A stretch of 44,563 nt of DNA from Staphylococcus petrasii (lineage in GTDB: Bacteria; Bacillota; Bacilli; Staphylococcales; Staphylococcaceae). Shown here piece after piece: positions 1-8,900 of this stretch. Position numbers and translations under genes: made by a program. How positions within the stretch are numbered: the stretch's first letter is position 1; every line of letters starts with the position of its first letter. The stretch covers positions 1 through 44,563 of the forward strand of contig NZ_PPRC01000056.1 in the NCBI RefSeq assembly GCF_002902565.1, read 5' to 3'. A model generated the notes under the pieces. The model searched no databases, was not told where the DNA came from, and worked only from the letters and a program-made list of their open reading frames with translations.

Positions 1-138
1 TATTTATTCACATTTATGTCATAATTTAATATTAAAATAGTTAATACGCTATATTAATACATTCATAAAAGTCTTTTTTTCATAAAATATTTAATATTTT
101 TTCGACTTAATTCCTTTTAGTCGAAATTTAAAATAAAT

Positions 139-208
139 AAAGCTATCCATTTTTAACTCGAAAGTAATATTATAAAATACTTACTTTTCATAGTAAAATG
201 AATAGCTT
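139..208 (-). terminator. Probable intrinsic terminator downstream of the DAHP synthase gene
   Basis: Read on the minus strand, a long imperfect hairpin begins AAGCTATTCATTTT and closes with AAAAATGGATAGCTT. Inside it a second pair of arms (GAAAAGTAAG and ACTTTC) can form. It is followed by a T-rich stretch. It lies about 35 bases past the stop of the DAHP synthase gene. The rest of 1-244 is AT-rich non-coding sequence in which I see only a small inverted repeat near 108-127. Confidence 0.6.
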
Positions 209-244
209 AAACTATTTAAAATATTTTATTTTAATAACTTAATT

Positions 245-1336
245 TTATTTAAGTTGTTTAGAATTATACATTTCAGCAAGTGGTTTTAATTCATTATAGA
301 ATTTATCAAATTCATTTAAATCCATTTGTTGGCCACTGTCACTAAGCGCTACTGATGGATCAGGATGAACTTCTGCCATAACACCATCTGCCCCTACTGC
401 TAAAGCAGCTTTTGCTGTAGGTAACATGATATCTTTACGTCCAGTACTATGTGTAACGTCAACCATAACTGGTAAATGAGTGCCTTGTTTTAAGATAGGT
501 ACTGCAGAGATATCAAGTGTGTTACGTGTCGCTTTCTCATATGTGCGGATACCACGTTCACATAAGATAATATTCTTGTTACCTTGTGAAGCAATATATT
601 CTGCAGCAAATGTAAATTCTTCAATTGTAGCTGATAATCCACGTTTTAATAAAATTGGTTTATTAGTTCGTCCAGCTTCTTTTAATAGTTCGAAATTTTG
701 CATATTACGTGCACCAATTTGGAAAACATCTAAATATTGATCTGCAATTTCAAAATCAGCAGGATTAACAATTTCACTAACTACATTAAGGCCAAATTTA
801 TCTTTAACATTTTTTAATATTTTAAGACCTTCTACACCTAATCCTTGGAAGTCATATGGAGAAGTACGAGGTTTAAATGCGCCACCTCTAATAAATTTTT
901 CGCCTTTAGCTTGTAAGTCTTTAGCGACTGCATCTACTTGTTCTTGAGATTCTACTGAACATGGACCAAAAACGAATGATTTATTACCATCACCAATAAT
1001 ACCGCCATTATCAAATTTAACTATAGTATCCTCAGGTTTTAATTTACGTGAAACATATAAATGTTTTTCATTTTCAGATTTTTGTAAATCTGTAGATGCT
1101 TTAAAGATTTCTTTAAATAATTGTTTAATAACATTATCATCGAAAGGTCCTTGGTTACGGTCCATCAATTGATTAATCATTTCTTTTTCACGTTGAGGGT
1201 CATATACTTTTGTACCTTGTTTAATTTTTTCCTCACCGATTTTTTTCGCTAGTTCTCCCCTTTTAGATAATAACTCTAAAATTTGATAGTTAATCGAAAC
1301 GATCTCTTCTCTGTATTGTTCTAACTTAGTTGACAT
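245..1336 (-). CDS. aroA: Bifunctional 3-deoxy-7-phosphoheptulonate synthase / chorismate mutase
   Basis: This enzyme makes DAHP from phosphoenolpyruvate and erythrose-4-phosphate, the first step of aromatic amino acid synthesis. The 363-residue protein has an AroQ-type chorismate mutase domain at about residues 1-90 (helical, with the [15 protein letters not shown] region). A KDOPS-like DAHP synthase barrel covers about 105-355, with [22 protein letters not shown] and [13 protein letters not shown]. In Bacillus the fused mutase domain acts as a feedback sensor for chorismate and prephenate; the same is inferred here. The symbol follows Bacillus use and does not mean EPSP synthase. The ATG has a GAGGTGAG Shine-Dalgarno sequence. 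The gene has its own promoter (1409-1437) and lies downstream of ytxG/ytxH-type genes, as in B. subtilis. The next gene leftward in relatives is ccpA, outside this window. Confidence 0.96.
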   Translation of the reverse strand: MSTKLEQYREEIVSINYQILELLSKRGELAKKIGEEKIKQGTKVYDPQREKEMINQLMDRNQGPFDDNVIKQLFKEIFKASTDLQKSENEKHLYVSRKLKPEDTIVKFDNGGIIGDGNKSFVFGPCSVESQEQVDAVAKDLQAKGEKFIRGGAFKPRTSPYDFQGLGVEGLKILKNVKDKFGLNVVSEIVNPADFEIADQYLDVFQIGARNMQNFELLKEAGRTNKPILLKRGLSATIEEFTFAAEYIASQGNKNIILCERGIRTYEKATRNTLDISAVPILKQGTHLPVMVDVTHSTGRKDIMLPTAKAALAVGADGVMAEVHPDPSVALSDSGQQMDLNEFDKFYNELKPLAEMYNSKQLK

Positions 1337-1408
1337 TCTTACTCACCTCAATAAAATTCCTTACTTATATATTACTTTAAAGCGATAAAATAATAGTATT
1401 TAATTAGA

Positions 1409-1437
1409 ATTCTAACAATTAGATGTCAGTTGTTCAA
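1409..1437 (-). promoter_or_regulatory. Sigma-A type promoter for the DAHP synthase gene
   Basis: On the minus strand a -35 TTGAAC (1432-1437) is separated by exactly 17 bases from a -10 TAGAAT (1409-1414), and a TG lies one base before the -10. It is about 70 bases upstream of the DAHP synthase start and downstream of the terminator at 1513-1550, so the gene is probably transcribed alone. Confidence 0.6.
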
Positions 1438-1512
1438 CCGTATTGATAAATAAATTGTCTAAAATTTGTGAATTGCCAAACATTTATATTACCTATCATA
1501 CCTATGAAGAAC

Positions 1513-1550
1513 AAAAAGAGCAATGCAAATTGAATTTGCATTGCTCTTTT
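1513..1550 (-). terminator. Intrinsic terminator of the ytxG/ytxH-type unit
   Basis: A perfect 12-bp stem GAGCAATGCAAA / TTTGCATTGCTC with a 5-base loop is flanked by A and T runs on both sides. It sits 18 bases past the stop of the large repeat protein gene, and on the minus strand the stem is followed by TTTTTG. Confidence 0.85.
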
Positions 1551-1567
1551 GCACCATACTTTAATGA

Positions 1568-3940
1568 TTAGTCATTAAAAGTACGTTTATCTATTTTACT
1601 TTTAGCTTTTTCGCTTCTTTGTTGTTGTTTAGGTGTTTTATTATTTTGTGCCTTGTTATTTTGTTTTTTATTGTTCTGTTTTTTATTGTTCTGTTTTTTG
1701 TTATTTTGTTTTTTTGCACCGTTAGATTTTTTATCTGTATCGTGCGTAATAACACCTTTGTCGAATTTAGCTGAAGCATGGCTTTGGTTATTTTTTAAAT
1801 GTGCTTCATCTCTATTGAATTTTTTAGTTACTAACATAGGAATCTTATTATTTTTTGATTTAGCAACGGGTGCTTCAGCTAATAATTCTTTTGTCTTTTT
1901 CGCTACATTTTTATCGTTAGCTAATTTTTCTTTTTTAGAGTTAGCCGCTTTAGCTAATTTTTCAGCTGATGATAAATTGTTTGTAGCTTGTGTATTTGTA
2001 ACTGAAGGGCTAGATAAATTATTTTCAGCAGCCTCTTCTTTAACAGCACTTTGTTGTGCAGCAAGTTCTTCAGCAGTTACTTTATCATTAGATTCAGTTT
2101 CTGCTTTTGCTTCTTGAATTTCTTGCGCTTGTGGTGATTGGTCTGCTAAATCATTTGATGTCTCTGCTTTAATCGCATTTTGTTGTGCAGTTAATTCTGT
2201 TGCACTTGCGTTTTCTTGTGCTTTGTCTGACTTAGCTTCTGCTTTCGCTTCTTGGATTTCTTGCGCTTGTGGTGATTGATCTGCTAAATCATTTGATGTC
2301 TCTGCTTTTATTGCATTTTGTTGTGCAGTTAATTCTGTTGCACTTACATTTTCTTGTGTTTTATCTGATTTAGCTTCTGCTTTCGCTTCTTGAATTTCTT
2401 GTGCTTGTGGTGATTGGTCTGCTAAATCATTTGATGTCTCTGCTTTAATTGCGTTTTGTTGTGCTGCTAATTCTGTTGCAGTTGCGTTTTCTTCTGTTTT
2501 GTCTGATTTAGCTTCTGCTTTCGCTTCTTGAATTTCTTGTGCTTGTGGTGACTGATCTGCTAAATCATTTGATGTCTCTGCTTTAATCGCGTTTTGTTGT
2601 GCAACAATTTCTTCTGCACTATTACTTTCATTATTTCTTTGATGAGATTCTTCATTCATAGCATCAACTTTAGCATCTTGGATTTCTTGCGCTTGTGGTG
2701 ATTGGTCTGCTAAATCATTTGATGTCTCTGCTTTAATCGCATTTTGTTGTGCTCTCAACTCATCTGAAGTGATATTAGAATTTTTTCTATTTTTGAAGTC
2801 ATCAATTTTTTGTTTTACATTATCAATATTTTCTTCAGCTTGACGTCTGATTTGATGATAATTATCTTTAAACTCTTGCTCTTTAGCTTTAGCTTGATCA
2901 ATTTTATCTTGAGCTTTTGATTTAGTTAATAAGCCAATAGCAGAACCGATTAAAGCACCTGTAATAAAGCTTACAACAAAGTCTTTTCTTGAATTTTTAG
3001 TATTGTAAGTATACTGATGACGAGAATTTGAAGTAACCTGACTATTTTGATTTCTTCCTCTATTATGCAAGTCTTTACCAGTATTATTAGTTTCAAATGC
3101 ATCTCTATCATAGTGTTTTGTCGCATTTGTATATTGTGCGTTTTCTTGTTGGTTAGCACCTTGGTTACGTAAATCATTGCCTGTATTGTATGATTCAAAT
3201 GCATCACGATTATAGTGTCTTGTTGCGTTTGTTTGTGCTACATCATCTTGTTGATTTGCACCACGGCCATGTAAATCATTACCTGTGTTGTTTGTTTCAA
3301 ACGCATCTCTATCGTAATGTTTTGTTGCATTTGTTTGTGCTACATCGTCTTGTTGATTAGCGCCACGACCATGTAAGTCGTTACCTGTGTTATTTGTTTC
3401 AAACGCATCTCTATCGTAATGTTTTGTTGCATTTGTTTGTGCTACATCATCTTGTTGATTTGCACCACGACCATGTAAGTCATTGCCTGAATTATTTGTT
3501 TCAAATGCATCTCTATCATAATGTTTTGTTGCATTTGTGTGTGCTACATCATCTTGTTGGTTAGCGCCTCGGCCATGTAAGTCGTTACCTGTGTTGTTTG
3601 TTTCAAACGCATCTCTATCGTAATGTTTCGTTGCATTTGATTGTGCTGCATCACTTTGTTGGTTAGCACCTTGACCATGTAAGTCGTTGCCTGTGTTATT
3701 TGTTTCAAATGCGTCTCTATCATAATGTTTAGTCGCATTTGATTGCGCTGCATCATCTTGCTGGTTAGCACCTTGACCATGTAAGTCGTTGCCTGAATTA
3801 TTTGTTTCAAATGCATCTCTGTCGTAATGTTTCGTCGCGTTTGTTTGCGCTACATCATCTTGTTGATTGGCACCTTGGCCATGTAAGTCATTACCTGAGT
3901 TATGTTTTTCAAACGCATCGCGATTATATTTCTTACTCAT
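1568..3940 (-). CDS. Large repeat-rich YtxH-domain membrane protein
   Basis: This 790-residue protein is of unknown function. The ATG at 3940 is chosen because TAGGAGG precedes it; the longer frame would begin inside a hairpin. Residues 3-274 are eight near-identical 34-residue units (KHYDRDAFETNN... GANQQDD...NAT) followed by a ninth partial unit. One hydrophobic segment at about 320-339 (VVSFITGALIGSAIGLL) followed by a lysine/glutamate coiled-coil-like stretch to about 385 resembles the YtxH/general stress domain. Residues 392-623 are five units of 43-51 residues (usually 46) with AQQNAIKAETSNDLADQSPQ. The end is very lysine- and asparagine-rich with KKQNN repeats. There is no signal peptide or LPXTG motif. 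It lies between ytxG-type and DAHP synthase genes, where Bacillus has ytxH. Sigma-B control is inferred from the promoter at 4579-4603. Most of the chain should be disordered. Confidence 0.85.
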   Translation of the reverse strand: MSKKYNRDAFEKHNSGNDLHGQGANQQDDVAQTNATKHYDRDAFETNNSGNDLHGQGANQQDDAAQSNATKHYDRDAFETNNTGNDLHGQGANQQSDAAQSNATKHYDRDAFETNNTGNDLHGRGANQQDDVAHTNATKHYDRDAFETNNSGNDLHGRGANQQDDVAQTNATKHYDRDAFETNNTGNDLHGRGANQQDDVAQTNATKHYDRDAFETNNTGNDLHGRGANQQDDVAQTNATRHYNRDAFESYNTGNDLRNQGANQQENAQYTNATKHYDRDAFETNNTGKDLHNRGRNQNSQVTSNSRHQYTYNTKNSRKDFVVSFITGALIGSAIGLLTKSKAQDKIDQAKAKEQEFKDNYHQIRRQAEENIDNVKQKIDDFKNRKNSNITSDELRAQQNAIKAETSNDLADQSPQAQEIQDAKVDAMNEESHQRNNESNSAEEIVAQQNAIKAETSNDLADQSPQAQEIQEAKAEAKSDKTEENATATELAAQQNAIKAETSNDLADQSPQAQEIQEAKAEAKSDKTQENVSATELTAQQNAIKAETSNDLADQSPQAQEIQEAKAEAKSDKAQENASATELTAQQNAIKAETSNDLADQSPQAQEIQEAKAETESNDKVTAEELAAQQSAVKEEAAENNLSSPSVTNTQATNNLSSAEKLAKAANSKKEKLANDKNVAKKTKELLAEAPVAKSKNNKIPMLVTKKFNRDEAHLKNNQSHASAKFDKGVITHDTDKKSNGAKKQNNKKQNNKKQNNKKQNNKAQNNKTPKQQQRSEKAKSKIDKRTFND
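1641..1716 (-). repeat. 15-bp tandem repeat coding for NKKQN units
   Basis: About five 15-bp units (reverse complement of TTTTTTATTGTTCTG and variants) encode the KKQNN pentapeptide array near the C-terminus of the YtxH-domain protein. The unit is a multiple of three, so copy changes would stay in frame. Confidence 0.85.
2072..2767 (-). repeat. 138-bp tandem repeat array (46-residue units)
   Basis: Five units encode residues 392-623 of the YtxH-domain protein, followed by a decayed sixth (EELAAQQSAVKEEA). The core AQQNAIKAETSNDLADQSPQ is the same in all five. The first unit has a longer divergent spacer and the last a shortened one, so variation is concentrated in spacers and array edges. 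Confidence 0.95.
3059..3934 (-). repeat. 102-bp tandem repeat array (34-residue units)
   Basis: Eight full units and one partial encode residues 3 to about 294 of the YtxH-domain protein. Each carries YDRDAFE, then N[ST]GNDLHG[QR]GANQQ and a linker ending NAT. Internal units differ by only a few bases; the first and the last two are the most divergent, as expected of an array homogenised by recombination. Confidence 0.95.
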
Positions 3941-3958
3941 GCTAATTCCTCCTATAAG

Positions 3959-3999
3959 AAATGCACTTAAACAAGTACAAACCTCATTTAAGTGCATTT
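3959..3999 (-). terminator. Hairpin between the ytxG-type and YtxH-domain genes, weak terminator or attenuator
   Basis: Two perfect 13-base arms, AAATGCACTTAAA and TTTAAGTGCATTT, enclose a 15-base loop. On the minus strand the stem is followed only by TTTCTTAT before the next Shine-Dalgarno sequence. A partial terminator or mRNA end stabiliser is more likely than a full stop. Confidence 0.55.
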
Positions 4000-4015
4000 G
4001 ATTGAATCATATTAA

Positions 4016-4531
4016 TTAAAAGTTTTTCTCAACGTTTGTAGTGTAATTTTCATTTGAATGATTTGCATGGTTTGCATCATTAGCTACAGAGTTTGCTCTG
4101 TAGTTTGCACTTCCTCTACGGTAGTGTCTATTTTGCCATTTGTCAGCAATTTCCATTGCAACATTTGACCATTGAACTACTTGAGAAATTTTATCTTCAT
4201 TTTGAGAAATGTTATGTGTAATTGAGTTAGTTACACGGTCAACTGAACTATTTAAAGTTTGAACTGAGTCGCCAATGCCTTTTACGCCATCAACAACAGA
4301 GTTTAAACGTTCAACTTTGCCTTGAATATCTTCAGTTAAGCGATTTGCTTTGTGAAGTAAATCAGTTGATTCACGAGTGATACCTTGAACTTGACCTTCA
4401 ACACCATCTAGTGTTTTAGCCACATGATCTAAATTCTTTTTAACTGAAATTAAAACTACAACAATTCCAATACATAAAATTAAGAATGCAATTGCAGCGA
4501 TAATTCCAGCAATTGGTAAAATCCAATCCAT
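4016..4531 (-). CDS. DUF948 (YtxG-type) membrane-anchored protein
   Basis: The 171-residue protein has an N-terminal membrane segment at about residues 4-28 (WILPIAGIIAAIAFLILCIG onward). A long helical, heptad-like region follows at about 30-125, rich in V/L and D/N (NLDHVAKTLDGVEGQVQGIT), then a polar tail rich in Asn/Ala/His. This is the DUF948 layout; the B. subtilis equivalent is YtxG, a general stress protein of unknown biochemical role. The ATG has TTAGGAGG eight bases upstream. The gene begins about 75 bases after murC and is followed after a hairpin by the YtxH-domain gene, matching the B. subtilis murC-ytxG-ytxH order. The sigma-B-like promoter at 4579-4603 should drive it. Confidence 0.88.
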   Translation of the reverse strand: MDWILPIAGIIAAIAFLILCIGIVVVLISVKKNLDHVAKTLDGVEGQVQGITRESTDLLHKANRLTEDIQGKVERLNSVVDGVKGIGDSVQTLNSSVDRVTNSITHNISQNEDKISQVVQWSNVAMEIADKWQNRHYRRGSANYRANSVANDANHANHSNENYTTNVEKNF

Positions 4532-4578
4532 TTAAAACGCCTCCTAATTACTTTTAAAATAAAAGTCATTAATTATTA

Positions 4579-4603
4579 ATACCCAACATAATTATATATA
4601 AAC
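4579..4603 (-). promoter_or_regulatory. Sigma-B-like promoter upstream of the ytxG-type gene
   Basis: On the minus strand GTTTAT (4598-4603) is followed after 13 bases by GGGTAT (4579-4584), a close match to the sigma-B consensus GTTTAA-N12-15-GGGTAT. It falls just past the murC stop codon and about 45 bases before the start of the DUF948 gene. The orthologous B. subtilis ytxGHJ operon is known to use sigma-B (and sigma-H). Confidence 0.75.
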
Positions 4604-4606
4604 ATA

Positions 4607-5926
4607 TTAAAATTCATTTGTGATGCCAATTTTTTCTTCATAAGCGCGTTGAAGCTTTTGAATGTCCCCTGCGCCCATAAATAAAATTACAGCATCTTTA
4701 AATTCTTCTAATACGTCAATATTATTTTCATCGATTAATGCAGATCCGTCAATACGGTTTATTAAATCTTGGATAGTTAATTCTCCAGTATTTTCTCGAA
4801 TAGAACCAAATATTTCACATAAAAATACATGGTCAGCTTTGCTTAATGATTCAGCGAATTCATTTAAGAAAGCTTGTGTTCTTGAAAATGTGTGTGGCTG
4901 AAATACTGCAACGATTTCTTTGTTAGGATATTTTTTTCGTGCTGTTTCAATTGTAGCACTAATTTCTCTAGGATGGTGAGCATAATCGTCTACTAATACT
5001 TGTTTAGCAACATTTGTTTCATTAAAGCGACGTTTTACACCGCCAAAAGTTTCTAATGCCTCTTTAATGTTATTCACGTTCATTTTTTCTAAATAACTAA
5101 TAGTGATAACTGCAAGCGCATTTTGAATGTTATGGTCTCCATATTGAGGCGTTAAGAATTGGTCGTAATATTCGCCATTGATATATACGTCAAATTGCGT
5201 ACCTTTATCAGTAATTTGAATATTGTTTGCGTATACATCATCGTTTTTACTTAAACCGTAGTAATAAATTGGAACATCCGCTTCTAATTTTCTTAAGTGC
5301 TCATCGTCTCCCCAAGCAATAATGGCTTTTTTTACATTACGTGCCATGTTTTGGAAAGCATCAGCTACATCATCAATATCTTTGAAATAATCTGGATGAT
5401 CGAAATCAATATTAGTCATAATGGCATAATCTGGGTGGTAACTTAAGAAGTGACGACGGTATTCACATGCTTCAAATGCAAAGTAATCACTTGCAGGTAA
5501 TCCCATACCAGTACCATCACCAATTAAGAATGATGTTTTTTTATCACCGTTCATTACATGAGATAATAAACCTGTAGTAGATGTTTTACCATGAGCACCT
5601 GTTACAGCTACAGATGTGTATTGACTAATCACTTGACCTAAAAAGTCATGATATTTAATAACATCTAATTTTAAATCATGGGCTTTAACGATTTCTTCAT
5701 GTGTATCTGGAAACGCATTACCTTGTATTACTACCATGCCTTCTTTAATGTTATCAGCACTAAATGGAAGAATTTTAATTCCTTTATTTTTTAATGCTAC
5801 TTCTGTAAATACATAATTTTCAATATCTGACCCTTGCACTTCATGACCTAAATCATGCATGATTTGTGCTAAAGAACTCATTCCTGAGCCTTTAATACCA
5901 ACAAAATGATAATGCGTCATAACCAT
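4607..5926 (-). CDS. murC: UDP-N-acetylmuramate--L-alanine ligase
   Basis: MurC adds L-alanine to UDP-MurNAc using ATP in the cytoplasm, the first step of the peptidoglycan stem peptide. The 439-residue product shows the N-terminal nucleotide-binding start [11 protein letters not shown], the Mur ligase P-loop GAHGKTST at about residues 110-117, the central [10 protein letters not shown] and [10 protein letters not shown] motifs, and the C-terminal [11 protein letters not shown] and FQPHTFSRT motifs. AAAGGAG lies 4 bases before the first ATG and 10 before a second in-frame ATG two codons later; the second would give the 437 residues I recall for S. aureus. It follows the sftA-type gene by 15 bases and is probably co-transcribed with it. 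Confidence 0.97.
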   Translation of the reverse strand: MVMTHYHFVGIKGSGMSSLAQIMHDLGHEVQGSDIENYVFTEVALKNKGIKILPFSADNIKEGMVVIQGNAFPDTHEEIVKAHDLKLDVIKYHDFLGQVISQYTSVAVTGAHGKTSTTGLLSHVMNGDKKTSFLIGDGTGMGLPASDYFAFEACEYRRHFLSYHPDYAIMTNIDFDHPDYFKDIDDVADAFQNMARNVKKAIIAWGDDEHLRKLEADVPIYYYGLSKNDDVYANNIQITDKGTQFDVYINGEYYDQFLTPQYGDHNIQNALAVITISYLEKMNVNNIKEALETFGGVKRRFNETNVAKQVLVDDYAHHPREISATIETARKKYPNKEIVAVFQPHTFSRTQAFLNEFAESLSKADHVFLCEIFGSIRENTGELTIQDLINRIDGSALIDENNIDVLEEFKDAVILFMGAGDIQKLQRAYEEKIGITNEF

Positions 5927-5941
5927 AAAACTCCTTTTAAA

Positions 5942-8900
5942 TTAATCTTTCTTTAAATCTTCTTCTGTAATATATACATCTCTTGGTTTAGAACCATTAG
6001 CGCCAGAAATATAATTCAATTGTTCTAACTGGTCTACGATTCTAGCTGCACGATTGTATCCAATTTGAAAATGTCTTTGAATTAAGGAAGTAGAAATATG
6101 TCCTTCTTTAACCATGAATTCACATACATCATCAAATAGTTCATCTTGAGCTTGTGTTTGATTCTTTTTCAGTAATTCTTTTTCTTCAAATAAATAATTC
6201 GGCTCTCTTTGCGCTTTAATGAAATCAACTACTTCATCGATTTCATCATCAGACACAAATGTACCTTGAACACGTATAGGTTTATTCATACCACTGCCTA
6301 AGTAAAGCATGTCGCCATAACCTAGCAATCGTTCTGCGCCACCACTATCTAAAATAGTACGTGAATCTACGCTTGATGACACCATAAACGCGATACGTGT
6401 AGGAATGTTAGCTTTAATTAATCCTGTAATGACATTCACAGACGGTCTTTGAGTTGCGACAAGCATATGAATACCACATGCACGTGCTTTTTGAGCAATT
6501 CTTGCGATAGATTGTTCAACTTCTTGGGGTGCCATCATCATTAAATCAGCTAACTCATCAATAACAATAACAATTTTTGGCATTCTTTGCTCATATGACG
6601 CTTTTTTATTGAAAGCTGTAATATTTCTAACATGGTATTGCGCAAATAGTTTATAACGACGTTCCATTTCTTCTACAGCCCATTTTAAGCTTTGAGTGGC
6701 TGCTTTGACATCCGTGATAACTGGTGACACTAAGTGTGGTAAATCATTATATGGTGCCAATTCAACCATTTTCGGATCAATTAATAATAATCTTAATTCT
6801 TCAGGATGGTTCTTATACAGTAGTGACATTAAGATACTATTAATGCAAACAGATTTACCTGAACCTGTAGCCCCCGCAATAAGCGCGTGAGGTGTCTTAG
6901 CAATGTCCATAAGCAATGGATCATTATTAATGCGATTACCCATTGCTACAGTCAATTTAGATTCAGCATTTTTAAATTCTTCTGTTTCTAAAATGGATTT
7001 CAAATTAACTTTAGTTGGATTTTGGTTAGGTACCTCAATACCGACTAAACTTGTACCAGGAATAGGCGCTTCAATTCTAATATCTTTTGCTGCTAACGCC
7101 ATTTTAATGTCATCTTGTAATGCGGTAATTCTAGAAACCTTAACACCTTTTTCAACCGCTAATTCAAATCGAGTAACACTTGGCCCTTCTGTAACATTTT
7201 GAACTTCAGCAGGCACATTGAAATAATAGAATGCATCATTTAATTCTTGTTTTTTCTCTTCAATCCAAGCTTCATCAATTTCATGAGTTTCAGGGTTCTC
7301 TAATAAATCTAAGCTTGGCAATTTAATGTTTGGGCCGTTTCGAATCGCAGGTTTGGAAGCTTCAGTTTCAGTAGAATTCGCTTGATTACCCTCTTCAGTA
7401 GTTCCACTCACTTCATTTGAAGTCGTTTTGTTTGAAGTCACTGCATTGCTTTCTTTTTGAACTGTAGATTCTTGGTTTGCAGGACTTTCCGTTGAAAATA
7501 CCTCTTCAGTAGTGTTATCCACACTATGATTACTAGCTACTTCTTGATGGCTGCTAGATGATGTCTCAGAATGGTCTGATTCAACATGATTTTCACTATT
7601 CAACTGATTATCTGCTTGTTGGTCAGCAATTTGATTATTATTAGAGACTGACTTTTCTACTTTACCTTCATTGTTTGTCGCTGTAGAAGAAGCATTGTTT
7701 TCTTCTTTATTAGCTTTCGTCTCTGGTTTTAATTCAGGTACAGATACTTTATGTGATTTCTTTTTAAAAGCATCCATCATGCGTTTTTTGTCAGACGGCG
7801 TCATGACTACGTTAAACGGTTTGCTACCAGGCTTAATTGAGTCTTTAAGCGATTTTTTAGGTTGCTCAACCTGATTTTTATCACTATTTTGATGCTCATT
7901 TATTGTTGTTTCATTAGCTTTAGTGTCATCAACATCAGAAGTGTTATTATCTTCTAAATCTTGTGCTGTTACTTGAGAATTGTCATCTGAGTTATTATCT
8001 TCACCAGATAAATCATTCACTTCATTTTCTTTTATATCTGTATGTTGATGAGGTTTCGTTGCATATTCCGTTTCTGATTCAACCGCATGTTGAACGAAAT
8101 CATTCGTTTCATTTTGCGTTTGAGTTGAAGGTGAGTGATTTTCACTTATGCTTGAACCATCTTGAGATATAGAAGTATCTGTCGATTTTTCAGCTAAATT
8201 ATCTTCCTCTTGCGCTTCATGAGAATCATCATGCGCATTATCAAGTTCACGATAATTCGCCTCATCTACAGTTGTTCCATCACTTTCATCTGTATTATTC
8301 TCTTCATAATCTTCAATGTTATCATGACCGTTATCGTCTTCATTTGAAGCACTATCAATATGCTCGTCACTCTCATTATCAACAAATGTTGGCTCTTTGT
8401 CAGAAATTAGTTGAGTAGAGTCATCCACCTGTTGTACTGAAGCCTCTTCTGGTTCAAGTTGTTTTTTATCTTCTTGAGCATTTTCGACTTTCACATCTTC
8501 ATCTTTCACTTGTTGAACGCTTGGAACTTGATTTAAATCTATTTCCTCATAATTATACGGTGATGATTCTGTTAGCTCCTCAACTTGTTGTTGCTCATTA
8601 TCTTCAGGATCTTCTTTTGAAGATTGTGATTCGCGAGAAATTTCATGAGACGCCGCTTCACTAGCAGAATCTTTATCATTTTCATTTGCTAAAGATGAAT
8701 GATCTGTAGCTTCGCCGAATGATGAATCGTCCAGAGAACTTTCTCCTGTATATTGCTTAGCTTGTTGCGCATACATTTCGTCAATTGCTTTTTGAATATC
8801 ATCATCTTCATTATTCGTTTGTTGACGCTTATTTTGTAAAGCTTCTTTAAACTTACGTTTTTGTTGCGCTTTACGTTCTCTTTCTTTTCTAATTTCTTCA

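Noticed and set aside
1653..2117. 154-codon plus-strand frame rich in Leu/Phe across the repeat gene
   Set aside because: It is antisense to the lysine/asparagine-rich 3' end of the YtxH-domain gene; its composition is a by-product and there is no ribosome-binding site.
2971..3816. Minus-strand frames inside the 34-residue repeat array
   Set aside because: They are out-of-frame readings of the 102-bp repeats; the main frame has codon use like the neighbours and a clear start signal.
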